Shown here piece by piece: positions 1 to 7,642 of a stretch of 64,000 nucleotides of DNA. The number at the start of each line of letters is the position of its first letter. Position 1 is the first letter of the stretch. Source of the DNA: CBDCZY01 sp965224745 (GTDB lineage: Bacteria > Pseudomonadota > Gammaproteobacteria > Methylococcales > Methylomonadaceae); the NCBI GenBank assembly GCA_965224745.1, contig CBDCZY010000001.1:186001-250000 (forward strand), read 5' to 3'. The position numbers were made by a program, and so were the translations under genes. A model generated the notes under the pieces. It was given only the letters and a program-made list of their open reading frames with translations, had not been told where the DNA came from and ran no database searches.

Positions 1-250
1 AGGAACCTTGTACAGCTACCAGCTTGCCATCAGGTGAAACAATCATACCGGCATGTGTGCCGTAGATCGCGAAACCGCTAAACAGAAAAAAAAGTAGCAA
101 AGTCCCGGGAATATTGTACGGGTAGTGCATTAGTCCTCGGCGTAACAGAGGGATGCGAAAGGTAATGAAAGCAAAAGTAATGATAACGCAAGCGCCTTGA
201 ACCAAAGGCATCAGATAGTTTGCCCAATGGATTAGATTCAATTCTTCCAC
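1..250 (-). CDS. N-terminal part of a 5TMR-LYT-like membrane sensor (partial)
   Basis: The reading frame runs from a GTG at 250-248 leftwards out of the window; the C-terminal part is missing. About 83 residues are visible. They contain two hydrophobic segments separated by a basic stretch with RIPLLRRGL, then a glycine-rich second helix ending FAIYGTHAGM. This arrangement resembles the 5TM receptor domain of LytS/YehU-type sensor proteins, which precedes histidine kinase, GGDEF or phosphatase outputs. The GTG was chosen because GGAG lies about 7 nt upstream and an in-frame stop lies 7 codons upstream. The output domain is outside the window, so the family call is tentative. Confidence 0.55.
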   Translation of the reverse strand, partial: MEELNLIHWANYLMPLVQGACVIITFAFITFRIPLLRRGLMHYPYNIPGTLLLFFLFSGFAIYGTHAGMIVSPDGKLVAVQGS

Positions 251-522
251 ATGCGGTCTCCGTTGAATTTAGGTAGGTACCTCAAGGTGAACCAACTTTT
301 ATTATCGGCTATCGACAACAATATTCCGACATTGTGGCACAGCGCCAGCGATTTTTGCATTACATTACGACATAATCTTTCTGCCCGAAACGCTAAAGGT
401 CACTACGAGGTAGTCTTTACGTTATAGGGGTATTCGGCAGGGGAACTTCATTATTACTAACTCGTTCTCGCAACGAAACTTGAAGCAGGGGTTGTTTTGT
501 ATTAACAAATAAAGGGATAGCA

Positions 523-1986
523 ATGAGCAAATTAAGAAAGACAAGCAGTAGCTCAAGATTTTCTCAATGGTTCGAGAAATATGTAAGTACGATAGAATGT
601 TATAAAAAAATTAAGGGTATGAAGAATAAACAACTGATAATCATTGTTGGATCAATGTTGACAGCGGCGGTGCTAGGGGGCATGTTACTGATGTTTGGCC
701 AAACCAGCGCTATTGCCTGGACTGCTGCAATAACCTGTTTAACGGCCATGCTATGGGTTACTGAGGTTATTCCTATTCCGGTTACCTCTTTGTTGCCTTT
801 TGTTTTATTTCCGATTGCAGGTGTTCTTGATCATAAGGAAGTCTCACTAGCGTTAGGCAACCATGTCATTATATTATTGATGGGCGCCTTCATGTTATCC
901 AAATCCCTTGAGAAAAGTGGTGTCCACCGACGCTTGGCAGTCTATATGGTGACTATGGTTGGGGCTAATAGTGGACGCCGTGTAGTGATAGGTTTTATGT
1001 TGGCGGCCGCCTTCTTAAGCATGTGGATCTCCAATACAGCAACAACGCTGATGTTGATTCCCATTGCTTTAGCTGTACTGCAATATATCGACGATAAACC
1101 GATGGCAAAAGCGCTGATATTGGGTATTGCCTATGCGGCCAGCGTGGGTGGAATTGGTACCCCGATCGGTACGCCGCCGAATATCATTTTTATGAGTATT
1201 TATCAGGAAGCGACCGGTAAGGAGGTTGATTTTATCGAATGGATGAAGACCAGTATTCCAATAGTCATCATTGCTATCCCGTTAATGGCGTTGTGGCTTA
1301 CCCGAAACGTGTCAATTAAACAGGCCTTTCATTTGCCCGAAGTGGGGGAGTGGCGCATTGCAGAAAAAAGAGTGTTGTGGGTGTTTGCCCTGATTGCACT
1401 GGCTTGGGTAACCCGTAAAATATGGAGTGAATGGTTAGGGTTGAAGATGGTGGGGGATAGCACCATTGCTTTGCTGGGGGTGGTTGTGATGTTTCTGATA
1501 CCCAGTGGCGAAAAGCAGGAAAAGTTATTAGACTGGCGCACTGCCAATGATATCCCCTGGGGCATGTTGTTATTATTCGCCGGAGGTATTGCCATCGCCA
1601 AAGCATTTACAGCTTCTGGTCTGAGTGATCAACTGGCTGGCATGTTGTCAGGTTTATCATCGATGCCCTTATTGGTATTAATATTATCAGTTTGTCTTTT
1701 CGTTACATTCCTGACAGAAATAACCAGTAATACAGCCACCGCGACGCTGTTGATGCCGGTATTAGCTACAGCGGGGATTGCTGCCGGTACTGATCCGAAA
1801 CTGTTGATGATGCCGGCTGCCATCAGTGCCAGTTGCGCGTTTATGCTTCCTGTAGCAACAGCGCCGAATGCCATTGCTTATGGCGCTAATAAATTTACCA
1901 TTAAAGACATGGTACGTGAAGGGGCGATACTCAATGTCATTGTAGCGTGTGTGGTCAGCGGCGTTTGTTATTCAATGTTGGGATGA
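523..1986 (+). CDS. DASS/SLC13-family sodium:dicarboxylate (or sulfate) symporter
   Basis: This 487-residue polytopic inner-membrane protein probably takes up a di- or tricarboxylate, or a related anion, with Na+. It carries the two hallmark SNT motifs of the DASS family, ISNTATT near residue 169 and TSNTATATLLMPV near residue 401. A glycine/proline-rich GTPIGTPPNI loop lies between them. These SNT loops form the sodium and substrate sites in VcINDY-type proteins. The start has AAGGGA upstream. The first 30 residues are polar and longer than usual, so an internal ATG at 619 is an alternative start. It lies 77 bp before a same-strand Nramp-like transporter, and the two may be co-transcribed. 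The exact substrate cannot be read from the sequence. Confidence 0.85.
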   Translation: MSKLRKTSSSSRFSQWFEKYVSTIECYKKIKGMKNKQLIIIVGSMLTAAVLGGMLLMFGQTSAIAWTAAITCLTAMLWVTEVIPIPVTSLLPFVLFPIAGVLDHKEVSLALGNHVIILLMGAFMLSKSLEKSGVHRRLAVYMVTMVGANSGRRVVIGFMLAAAFLSMWISNTATTLMLIPIALAVLQYIDDKPMAKALILGIAYAASVGGIGTPIGTPPNIIFMSIYQEATGKEVDFIEWMKTSIPIVIIAIPLMALWLTRNVSIKQAFHLPEVGEWRIAEKRVLWVFALIALAWVTRKIWSEWLGLKMVGDSTIALLGVVVMFLIPSGEKQEKLLDWRTANDIPWGMLLLFAGGIAIAKAFTASGLSDQLAGMLSGLSSMPLLVLILSVCLFVTFLTEITSNTATATLLMPVLATAGIAAGTDPKLLMMPAAISASCAFMLPVATAPNAIAYGANKFTIKDMVREGAILNVIVACVVSGVCYSMLG

Positions 1987-2063
1987 AAGAGAGGGGTACT
2001 CGTCAACATGCCAAAGAGAACATTACTAATCGTTTTGAAAACAACCAAATAGGATACAAATAA

Positions 2064-3356
2064 ATGATTGTTAAATCGAGACAGTTCATTGCCAACCTTG
2101 GCCCGGGACTATTGTACGCAGGCGCTGCTGTGGGTGTTTCTCATTTAGTGATGTCTACTAAAGCCGGTGCAAAATATCAGTTTCTGCTATTGGGGCTAAT
2201 CCCGCTGATTCACATTATTAAATATCCCTTCTATAAATACGGCCCCCAATATACGGCTATAACCGGTCGCAATATTTTGCATGGTTATTATGCATTGGGA
2301 AAATGGGCGCTCGGCATTTACGTCGTTATGACACTACTGGCCATGTGCCTGATTCAGGCGGCCGTTACTATAGTGACAAGCTCTATTGCCGTGCAGTTTT
2401 TTGGATTGCAAGTCCCGCCTGAAATGATGCCTCATATTCCAGCCATGCTGTTTCTCATTGCGGCTGCCGTCATTTTGTATATCGGACAATACAGTGTTTT
2501 GGACAAGGTGATGAAAGTGATCATTCTCCTGTTGACCTTAACTACTTTGTTCGCACTTGGGTTTGTCTTATTTGGACAAACTGAGAGCGCTTCCAATGCG
2601 CTGGCCCCATCCTTCAGTTTAGGCAAACGTACGGATATTCTTTTTCTGGCCGCTTTTTTAGGTTGGATGCCGGCGCCTATGGATATTTCGGTATGGCATT
2701 CGGTTTGGTCCGAGGAAGCTAATCGCAGCAACAAGGAACAAGCATCAGAAAAAAAAGCCATGTTGGATTTCAAAGTAGGTTTTTTTGGTACTGCTCTATT
2801 GGCCATGGCCTTTCTTACGCTTGGTGCGTTGGTGATGTTTGGCACAGGCGAGCCTCCTTCTGAGAAAGGCGCTGTATTCGCAGGACAATTGATCAAAATG
2901 TATACCGATTCCCTTGGTAGCTGGGCCTACCCTGTGATCGGCATCGCTGCGTTAACTACGATGTTCAGTACTACATTAACTTGCCTGGATGCATATCCTA
3001 GAACGCTGGAAGAGAGTTACTTTATCTGGCGGGGTCAAGGTGACTACGAAACCAGGCAGGGTGCTTCTAAATTGGCATATCGCATGATGTTATTGCTAGC
3101 TGTCGTTGGCACAATTGTTATCTTCATGATCATAAAAAATATGCCGGGAGCCATGGGCATTATTGTCACCACTGCAACCGTTGTTTCCTTCGTTGCAACC
3201 CCCATCTTTGCTTATATTAACCACAAAGTGATGCATGGAAGTACTGTGAGGCAGGAGCGACGTCCCAGCAATTTAATGACACTATGGAGTAGGGTTGGAA
3301 TCGGTATTATGGCAGTGTTGAGCCTGGCTTATTTGTGGGTTTTCTTTTTGAGATAA
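2064..3356 (+). CDS. Nramp-related membrane transporter with altered metal-site motifs
   Basis: This 430-residue protein has about 11 membrane segments and the general Nramp (SLC11) pattern, starting with GPGLLYAG in helix 1. In canonical Nramp metal transporters helix 1 carries DPGN and helix 6 carries MPH. Here the aligned positions read GVSH (residues about 24-27) and MPAPMD (about 202-207). The Mn/Fe-coordinating Asp, Asn, Met and His set is therefore not conserved. Automated annotation would probably call it a divalent metal transporter, but the substrate is doubtful. It follows the DASS gene by 77 bp on the same strand. Confidence 0.7.
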   Translation: MIVKSRQFIANLGPGLLYAGAAVGVSHLVMSTKAGAKYQFLLLGLIPLIHIIKYPFYKYGPQYTAITGRNILHGYYALGKWALGIYVVMTLLAMCLIQAAVTIVTSSIAVQFFGLQVPPEMMPHIPAMLFLIAAAVILYIGQYSVLDKVMKVIILLLTLTTLFALGFVLFGQTESASNALAPSFSLGKRTDILFLAAFLGWMPAPMDISVWHSVWSEEANRSNKEQASEKKAMLDFKVGFFGTALLAMAFLTLGALVMFGTGEPPSEKGAVFAGQLIKMYTDSLGSWAYPVIGIAALTTMFSTTLTCLDAYPRTLEESYFIWRGQGDYETRQGASKLAYRMMLLLAVVGTIVIFMIIKNMPGAMGIIVTTATVVSFVATPIFAYINHKVMHGSTVRQERRPSNLMTLWSRVGIGIMAVLSLAYLWVFFLR

Positions 3357-3491
3357 ATTTTGAGTAGGAGTAAGGTAATTCTCGCCATGTTTTTGGGGAA
3401 TATATATTTTATTCATCCAAATATGGCTATTCAGGTTCCATCTAAGCGGCAACGCTAATGTGATCTTTTCGTTAGCAAATATAATTGCTTA

Positions 3492-3651
3492 GGAGCGAAG
3501 ATATTAATAATATCCGGAAGTTTGGCGCAGGATTTTTGTTCGTGTTCAAGGCTTAGAAACAGGCGCATAGCAGGCTACGCAACTTTTTCTACAACGTCGA
3601 AGACGGACAAAAAGACAAGTCAAGATGCGGATATTATTAAATCCTCGCTCC
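3492..3651. repeat. MITE-like palindromic repeat, copy A
   Basis: This 160-bp non-coding element is bounded by imperfect terminal inverted repeats of about 27 bp. The ends read GGAGCG...AATAATATCCG on the left and the inverse, ending CGCTCC, on the right. The trinucleotide TTA lies directly outside both ends. It matches 7463-7621 in inverted orientation and the split copy at 47872-50432. It carries no ORF of its own. It lies between the Nramp-like gene and the convergent DAACS gene and could form a long hairpin in read-through transcripts. The 94-residue frame crossing it looks accidental. Confidence 0.85.
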
Positions 3652-3700
3652 TTAAGGGTGGTATCAAGTGTACCGTCATAAAACATTTCATTAGATTTTA

Positions 3701-5017
3701 CTATGCACTGGGCGGTGTTGTTTTCTTATGCGGTAGTTCCACTTCAGTTATAACGCCGGCCTCTGGATCATCGAATACGTTTTTATCGATTTCACCTTCT
3801 CCGTGAGCAACTATACAGGTCACTGTGGCATCACCGGTAACATTCACCGCTGTGCGAACCATGTCTAATAGTCGGTCAACGCCTAGTATCAACCCAATGC
3901 CTTCAACCGGTAAGCCGACTTGGTTAAACACCATGGCCAGCATAATCAAGCCTACTCCTGGCACGCCCGCAGTACCGATTGAAGCCAGTACAGACATGCC
4001 GATGATCGTCAAATATTGGCTCAGACCCAATTCGATGGCGTATACATTGGCGATAAATACCGTTGCTACGCCTTGCATGATGGCTGTGCCGTCCATGTTA
4101 ATAGTTGCTCCAAACGGTACGGTGAATGAAGCAATTGAATTATGTACACCTATACGTTTTTCCACTGCTTGTAAAGTGACCGGAATGGTCGCATTGGAGC
4201 TGGCTGTGCTGAAAGCAAATATCTGTGCCGAGCGCATTTTTTTCAGAAACATCATTGGATTCAACCGGGTCATCGTTATAAAAAGCAGGTTTAAGGTTCC
4301 GAATGCATGCAACAATAAGCAACCCACTACCACAGAGAAATAACCAATCATAGGCAAAATCAAGCCAACCCCCTGTTCCGAAAAAGTTTTTGCCATCAAA
4401 CAAAAGACGCCGATCGGGGCAAAATCCATGACAATGGTCACTACCCGCATCATCACTTCGTTCATTTTTTCCGCGCCCCGATAGAGACTTTTACCCGTTT
4501 CTCCGGACATCAACATCGCAATAGCGAATAAAATTACAAAGAAAATGATTTGTAGCATTTCGCCATTGGCAAAAGCATGAATGGGATTGCTGGGCACAAT
4601 GTTGATAAAAACATCGGTCAAGGGCGGTGCTTCTTGGGCGGTAAAGCCAGTATTCTCAATGACGGGTTTATCTCCACCAGAACCAGGGCCTATTATGATC
4701 GCGGCAACCAATGCAAGGCTGATTGCCAAAGCGGTGGTTAGCATATAGAACAAGAAAGCTTTCAGGCCAACGCGTCCTAGCATGCCGACATCACCAATAC
4801 CGCAGACGCCACAAATCAGCGAGAATGTTACCAAAGGCACTACCAACATTTTCAAGGCATTAATAAACATTTTGCCAACCACATGAAATAGTCCCTGCAC
4901 CAAGTAGGTCTGTACAAATTCAACCTTCGAAGCAAAGCCATTCAACAGACTGCCTAGCACCAGACCGATGCCCATGGCAATGAGGATTTTAGTGGTGATG
5001 GACATTTTGTTGCTCAT
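3701..5017 (-). CDS. Dicarboxylate/amino acid:cation symporter (DAACS, SLC1 family)
   Basis: This 438-residue GltP/GltPh-type secondary transporter takes up an acidic amino acid or C4-dicarboxylate with Na+ or H+. It contains the family hallmark NMDGT near residue 307, preceded by the serine-rich hairpin STASSNATIP. The later segment GIGLILGVDRLLDMVRTAVNVTGDATVTCIVAH forms the substrate site around helix 8, including the Asp and Arg expected there. The start ATG is preceded by AAGGA at good spacing. It is transcribed towards copy A of the MITE, with no operon partner. Together with the two upstream genes it makes a small transporter cluster. Confidence 0.88.
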   Translation of the reverse strand: MSNKMSITTKILIAMGIGLVLGSLLNGFASKVEFVQTYLVQGLFHVVGKMFINALKMLVVPLVTFSLICGVCGIGDVGMLGRVGLKAFLFYMLTTALAISLALVAAIIIGPGSGGDKPVIENTGFTAQEAPPLTDVFINIVPSNPIHAFANGEMLQIIFFVILFAIAMLMSGETGKSLYRGAEKMNEVMMRVVTIVMDFAPIGVFCLMAKTFSEQGVGLILPMIGYFSVVVGCLLLHAFGTLNLLFITMTRLNPMMFLKKMRSAQIFAFSTASSNATIPVTLQAVEKRIGVHNSIASFTVPFGATINMDGTAIMQGVATVFIANVYAIELGLSQYLTIIGMSVLASIGTAGVPGVGLIMLAMVFNQVGLPVEGIGLILGVDRLLDMVRTAVNVTGDATVTCIVAHGEGEIDKNVFDDPEAGVITEVELPHKKTTPPSA

Positions 5018-5289
5018 GAAGAATTCCTTATAATAGGTGTAAATATTGTTGTTGTCCGATCATACCTTGTGTGTCCGGCATGGGCACGATCTTATGGGGT
5101 TCAAGCTCCCCTGTACATTATCCGGAAGGATATTCTAAATGATAGCTTTAAGAAGTACTAGCCGATGACAAGGCAGGGCTAATTTGTTCTACCCATACAG
5201 GCTATAAAGAGCAAAGAGATAGCCCTTAAATTGGACAAACCCATAATAACGCAGTATAGTTTTTAAGAAGTTTATTGAGATAAAAAACT

Positions 5290-6342
5290 ATGCCGTTATC
5301 ACAGATATCAGTGAGACCCATATTAAAACATGAAGAGTCAGCCTATGCCTTGTTAATGGAAACTCACCATTATCTGGGCGCTATTCCAAAAATTGGTGAA
5401 ACCCTCTGGTACGTGTCGACCTATCAGTCACAATGGGTTGCACTGATCAGTTTTTCAGCCGCTGCATTAAAATGTACGGCGCGTGATCAGTGGATAGGCT
5501 GGGGTTATCGTCACCAGACGGGGCGCCTAAAATTGATTGTTAACAACAGCCGGTTTTTGATACTTCCCTCCTTCACTGAAAAAAACCTGGGCTCACGCAT
5601 TCTGTCACTGTGTCTTAAGCGCTTGTCCACTGACTGGGTTGAAAAATATCAGCACCCCGTTGTTCTGGTTGAAACCTTTGTCGACCCAGAGCGATTTCAC
5701 GGCGGTGTTTATAGAGCAAGCAACTGGCAGGCAATTGGAATGACCCGTGGTTTTCGTAGAACAACGGCAGGCTATTCTGCTCAGTCAGAACAGAACAAAC
5801 TGATCTTTGTTAAACCCCTGCATAGACGAGCACAAGCGGTTTTATCTCAACCTCAATTGAGTCATCATTTCAATCTAGGTGAGATAAAAATGAAAATAAC
5901 AAAACAGCAAATGCGATCATTACCGAGTTTCTTTATGGATATAAACGACCCTCGGCGCCCACAAGGGCGGCGACATCGACTTTCAACCGTACTGGGAATT
6001 GCGGCGGGTGCGGTACTTTGTGGGATGCGAAGTTACGAAGCTATTTTCGACTGGGCTGACAGTCTCAGCCATAAATCCAGAGAACATTTCCGCTGCCGTT
6101 ATGAAAAAGGACGATACACGGTTCCCAGTCTCAGCATTATTAGAGATGTGTTGACGCGAGTTGACCCCAGCGAGCTCGAAGCGGCCTTTATCGCCTGGAA
6201 TACTGTTTATGCACAGGATGACGAGTCATTAGCCATTGATGGTAAAACGATGTGCAACGCCATTGACGAGAAAGGGCGGCAAACCCAGATAATGAGTGCG
6301 GTTGGGCATGGCACAGGCATTTGCTACGCCCAAAAAAAGTAG
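5290..6342 (+). CDS. DUF4338 (DruA-like) domain fused to N-terminal half of ISAs1 transposase
   Basis: The first about 190 residues match the DUF4338 family, which includes DruA of the Druantia defence system: LMETHHYLG, then a DPERFHGGVYRASNW region. From about residue 201 (KMKITKQQMRSLPSFF) the sequence is the N-terminal domain of ISAs1/H-repeat transposases, followed by LAIDGKTM, which carries the first catalytic Asp. An internal ATG at 5891 with AGGTGAG upstream could also start the transposase alone. The frame stops at TAG 6340-6342 directly after a run of seven A. The rest of the transposase continues in the -1 frame. It is either a programmed frameshift product or a homopolymer frameshift mutant. 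Confidence 0.8.
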   Translation: MPLSQISVRPILKHEESAYALLMETHHYLGAIPKIGETLWYVSTYQSQWVALISFSAAALKCTARDQWIGWGYRHQTGRLKLIVNNSRFLILPSFTEKNLGSRILSLCLKRLSTDWVEKYQHPVVLVETFVDPERFHGGVYRASNWQAIGMTRGFRRTTAGYSAQSEQNKLIFVKPLHRRAQAVLSQPQLSHHFNLGEIKMKITKQQMRSLPSFFMDINDPRRPQGRRHRLSTVLGIAAGAVLCGMRSYEAIFDWADSLSHKSREHFRCRYEKGRYTVPSLSIIRDVLTRVDPSELEAAFIAWNTVYAQDDESLAIDGKTMCNAIDEKGRQTQIMSAVGHGTGICYAQKK

Positions 6343-7082
6343 GAACATTACCTGTTGGACACGGTTCGGATGAAGTGAAGCAGAGTAATGAAATCAAGTT
6401 TGCACCTATTCTGCTGGCTCTAATCCCCATTCGAAACAAGGATATCACCAGTGATGCCATTAATACACAAACAGAGTTTGCCGAATATCTGGTGGAGCAG
6501 CGTAAGGCACATTACTATTTGAGTGTTAAAGCCAATCAACCCACATTGCTAGAAGATATTGAAGTCTATTTTTCAACCGTCACCCGCCAGGCTGATTATG
6601 AAGACAAAGTATCTGTGGGGCATGGGCGAATAGAAATTAGAAGAATCTGGACAACCTCTCAGTTGAACGCTTATGTCACATTTCCGCATGTTGCCCAGGC
6701 TTATAAAATAGAGAGAGAAATAACGGATAAAAAAAGCGGTCAAACGACAGGGGTAACCGCCTACGGCGTTACCAGTAGAACAGAAGAGGAAGTCAGCCCT
6801 CAAACTGTTTTGCACAAAGTGCGAGGACACTGGTCAGTTGAAGTGAGTCATTATATTATTGACTGGGTGTTTGATGAAGACCGCTCAACCATTCGCACAG
6901 GCTTTGGCCCTGAAAACATGACCCGTCTTAGACGATTTGCTATTGGACTCATTAAATCAAAGGGAAGCACGGGTGTTTCGAAAAAAATGAGGCAATTGAA
7001 TAAGAAAACAAGAGCCGTTCTGGATTATTTAAAGATTACAAATAACAGAGCAAAGCCTTGTGTAGCAGAGGGTCTGGCTTAA
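6321..7082 (+). CDS. C-terminal half of ISAs1 transposase, in the -1 frame
   Basis: This frame supplies the rest of the DDE transposase. VGTLPVGHGSDEVKQSNEIKF directly continues the upstream frame from QKK, followed by ITSDAINTQ (second catalytic Asp), the KANQP motif, and RGHWSVE...IDWVFDEDRS with the final acidic residues. It probably has no initiation of its own. The junction lies at CAA-AAA-AAG-TAG, so a one-base backward slip on A_AAA_AAG joins the two frames without losing a residue. The full product would be about 600 residues. Confidence 0.8.
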   Translation: MLRPKKVGTLPVGHGSDEVKQSNEIKFAPILLALIPIRNKDITSDAINTQTEFAEYLVEQRKAHYYLSVKANQPTLLEDIEVYFSTVTRQADYEDKVSVGHGRIEIRRIWTTSQLNAYVTFPHVAQAYKIEREITDKKSGQTTGVTAYGVTSRTEEEVSPQTVLHKVRGHWSVEVSHYIIDWVFDEDRSTIRTGFGPENMTRLRRFAIGLIKSKGSTGVSKKMRQLNKKTRAVLDYLKITNNRAKPCVAEGLA

Positions 7083-7098
7083 GAACAAATTAGCCCTG

Positions 7099-7258
7099 GA
7101 TGACAAGGGTGGTGTAACTGGCATGATCGTCAACCAGTTGGTGAAAGTCCAGCCTTTTCTTTGTGAGAAGGGAAGATGTAGGTGAAAGCAAGGGTGTTCA
7201 AAGAAACTTCCAGTAGCTACCCAACAGGGAGTCGCGGTTATTCGATCCCAGATATTTT
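7099..7258. other. Non-coding stretch flanking the ISAs1 element
   Basis: No supportable gene lies here. Before the ISAs1 insertion this segment joined directly to sequence ending at 5173. It contains structured-looking stretches (AACCAGTTGGTGAAAGTCC, GAGAAGGGAAGATGTAGG) that faintly recall group II intron RNA. No intron-encoded protein, domain V hairpin or 3' end is visible, so this is left unassigned. Confidence 0.3.
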
Positions 7259-7444
7259 ATGGGCTTTGGACAACTCGATTTTTGGCGCAGCATGTCAGAT
7301 AATTGTCGCGCGGCAGGTTACGATTGTCTCATCAACTTTGGGCGGGGCACCGTTTCAAAGATTCTCAATAAATATCAGATAAAGACCCATAAAATCAAAT
7401 ACTACCTGGAAAAGAAGGATCCAGAATTTGATGAAAAATGGCTC
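7259..7444 (+). pseudogene. IS630-family transposase N-terminal remnant
   Basis: The frame encodes GRGTVSKILNKYQIKTHKIK and then YYLEKKDPEFDEK. These match the end of the N-terminal helix-turn-helix and linker of IS630-type transposases, where RGTVSRIL...KPHKVRYYLE..DPEF is typical. Homology fades at about 7440, just before MITE copy B begins at 7463. No catalytic DDE domain follows. It is a fragment of an old element, not a working gene. Confidence 0.65.
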
Positions 7445-7462
7445 AAGTCCGAATGGCACTTA

Positions 7463-7621
7463 GGAGCGAGAATTTAATAATATCCGCATCTTGACTTGTC
7501 TTTTTGTCCGTCTTCCACGTTGTAGAAACAGTTGCGTAGCGTGCTATGCGCCTGTTTCTACGCCTTGAATACGAACAAAAATCCTGCGCCAAACTTCCGG
7601 ATATTATTAAATCCTCGCTCC
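7463..7621. repeat. MITE-like palindromic repeat, copy B
   Basis: This 159-bp copy of the same element is in inverted orientation relative to 3492-3651. Its ends are again GGAGCG...CGCTCC, with TTA directly outside each end (7460-7462 and 7622-7624). The interior contains a second inverted repeat around TAGAAACAG...CTGTTTCTA. It abuts the IS630 remnant on the left and lies 21 bp before the IS1380 element. Confidence 0.88.
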
Positions 7622-7642
7622 TTACTTAAGCAATAACTTCAA

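Larger units (their letters stand above)
5174..7098 (+). mobile_element. Complete ISAs1-family insertion sequence with 10-bp target duplication
   Basis: The element is 1,925 bp. Its ends are inverted repeats beginning CAGGGCTAATTTGTTCT at 5174, mirrored at 7098. Directly outside, GATGACAAGG occurs at 5164-5173 and again at 7099-7108, a perfect 10-bp target-site duplication. ISAs1 elements are known to make 8-10 bp duplications. It encodes a DUF4338 domain joined to the transposase, with a frame change at 6333-6342. The intact ends and exact duplication suggest a recent insertion. Confidence 0.93.

Noticed and set aside
1316..1874. Minus-strand frames inside the DASS gene
   Set aside because: Antisense shadows of a conserved coding sequence; the same applies to antisense frames in nifS, cheA, typA and hisA.
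3522..3806. 94-residue frame between the Nramp-like and DAACS genes
   Set aside because: It runs across MITE copy A and into the antisense 3' end of the DAACS gene, with no family resemblance.
7099..7258. Group II intron fragment
   Set aside because: GGTGAAAGTCC-like pieces recall domain I, but no domain V, no reverse transcriptase and no boundary are visible.
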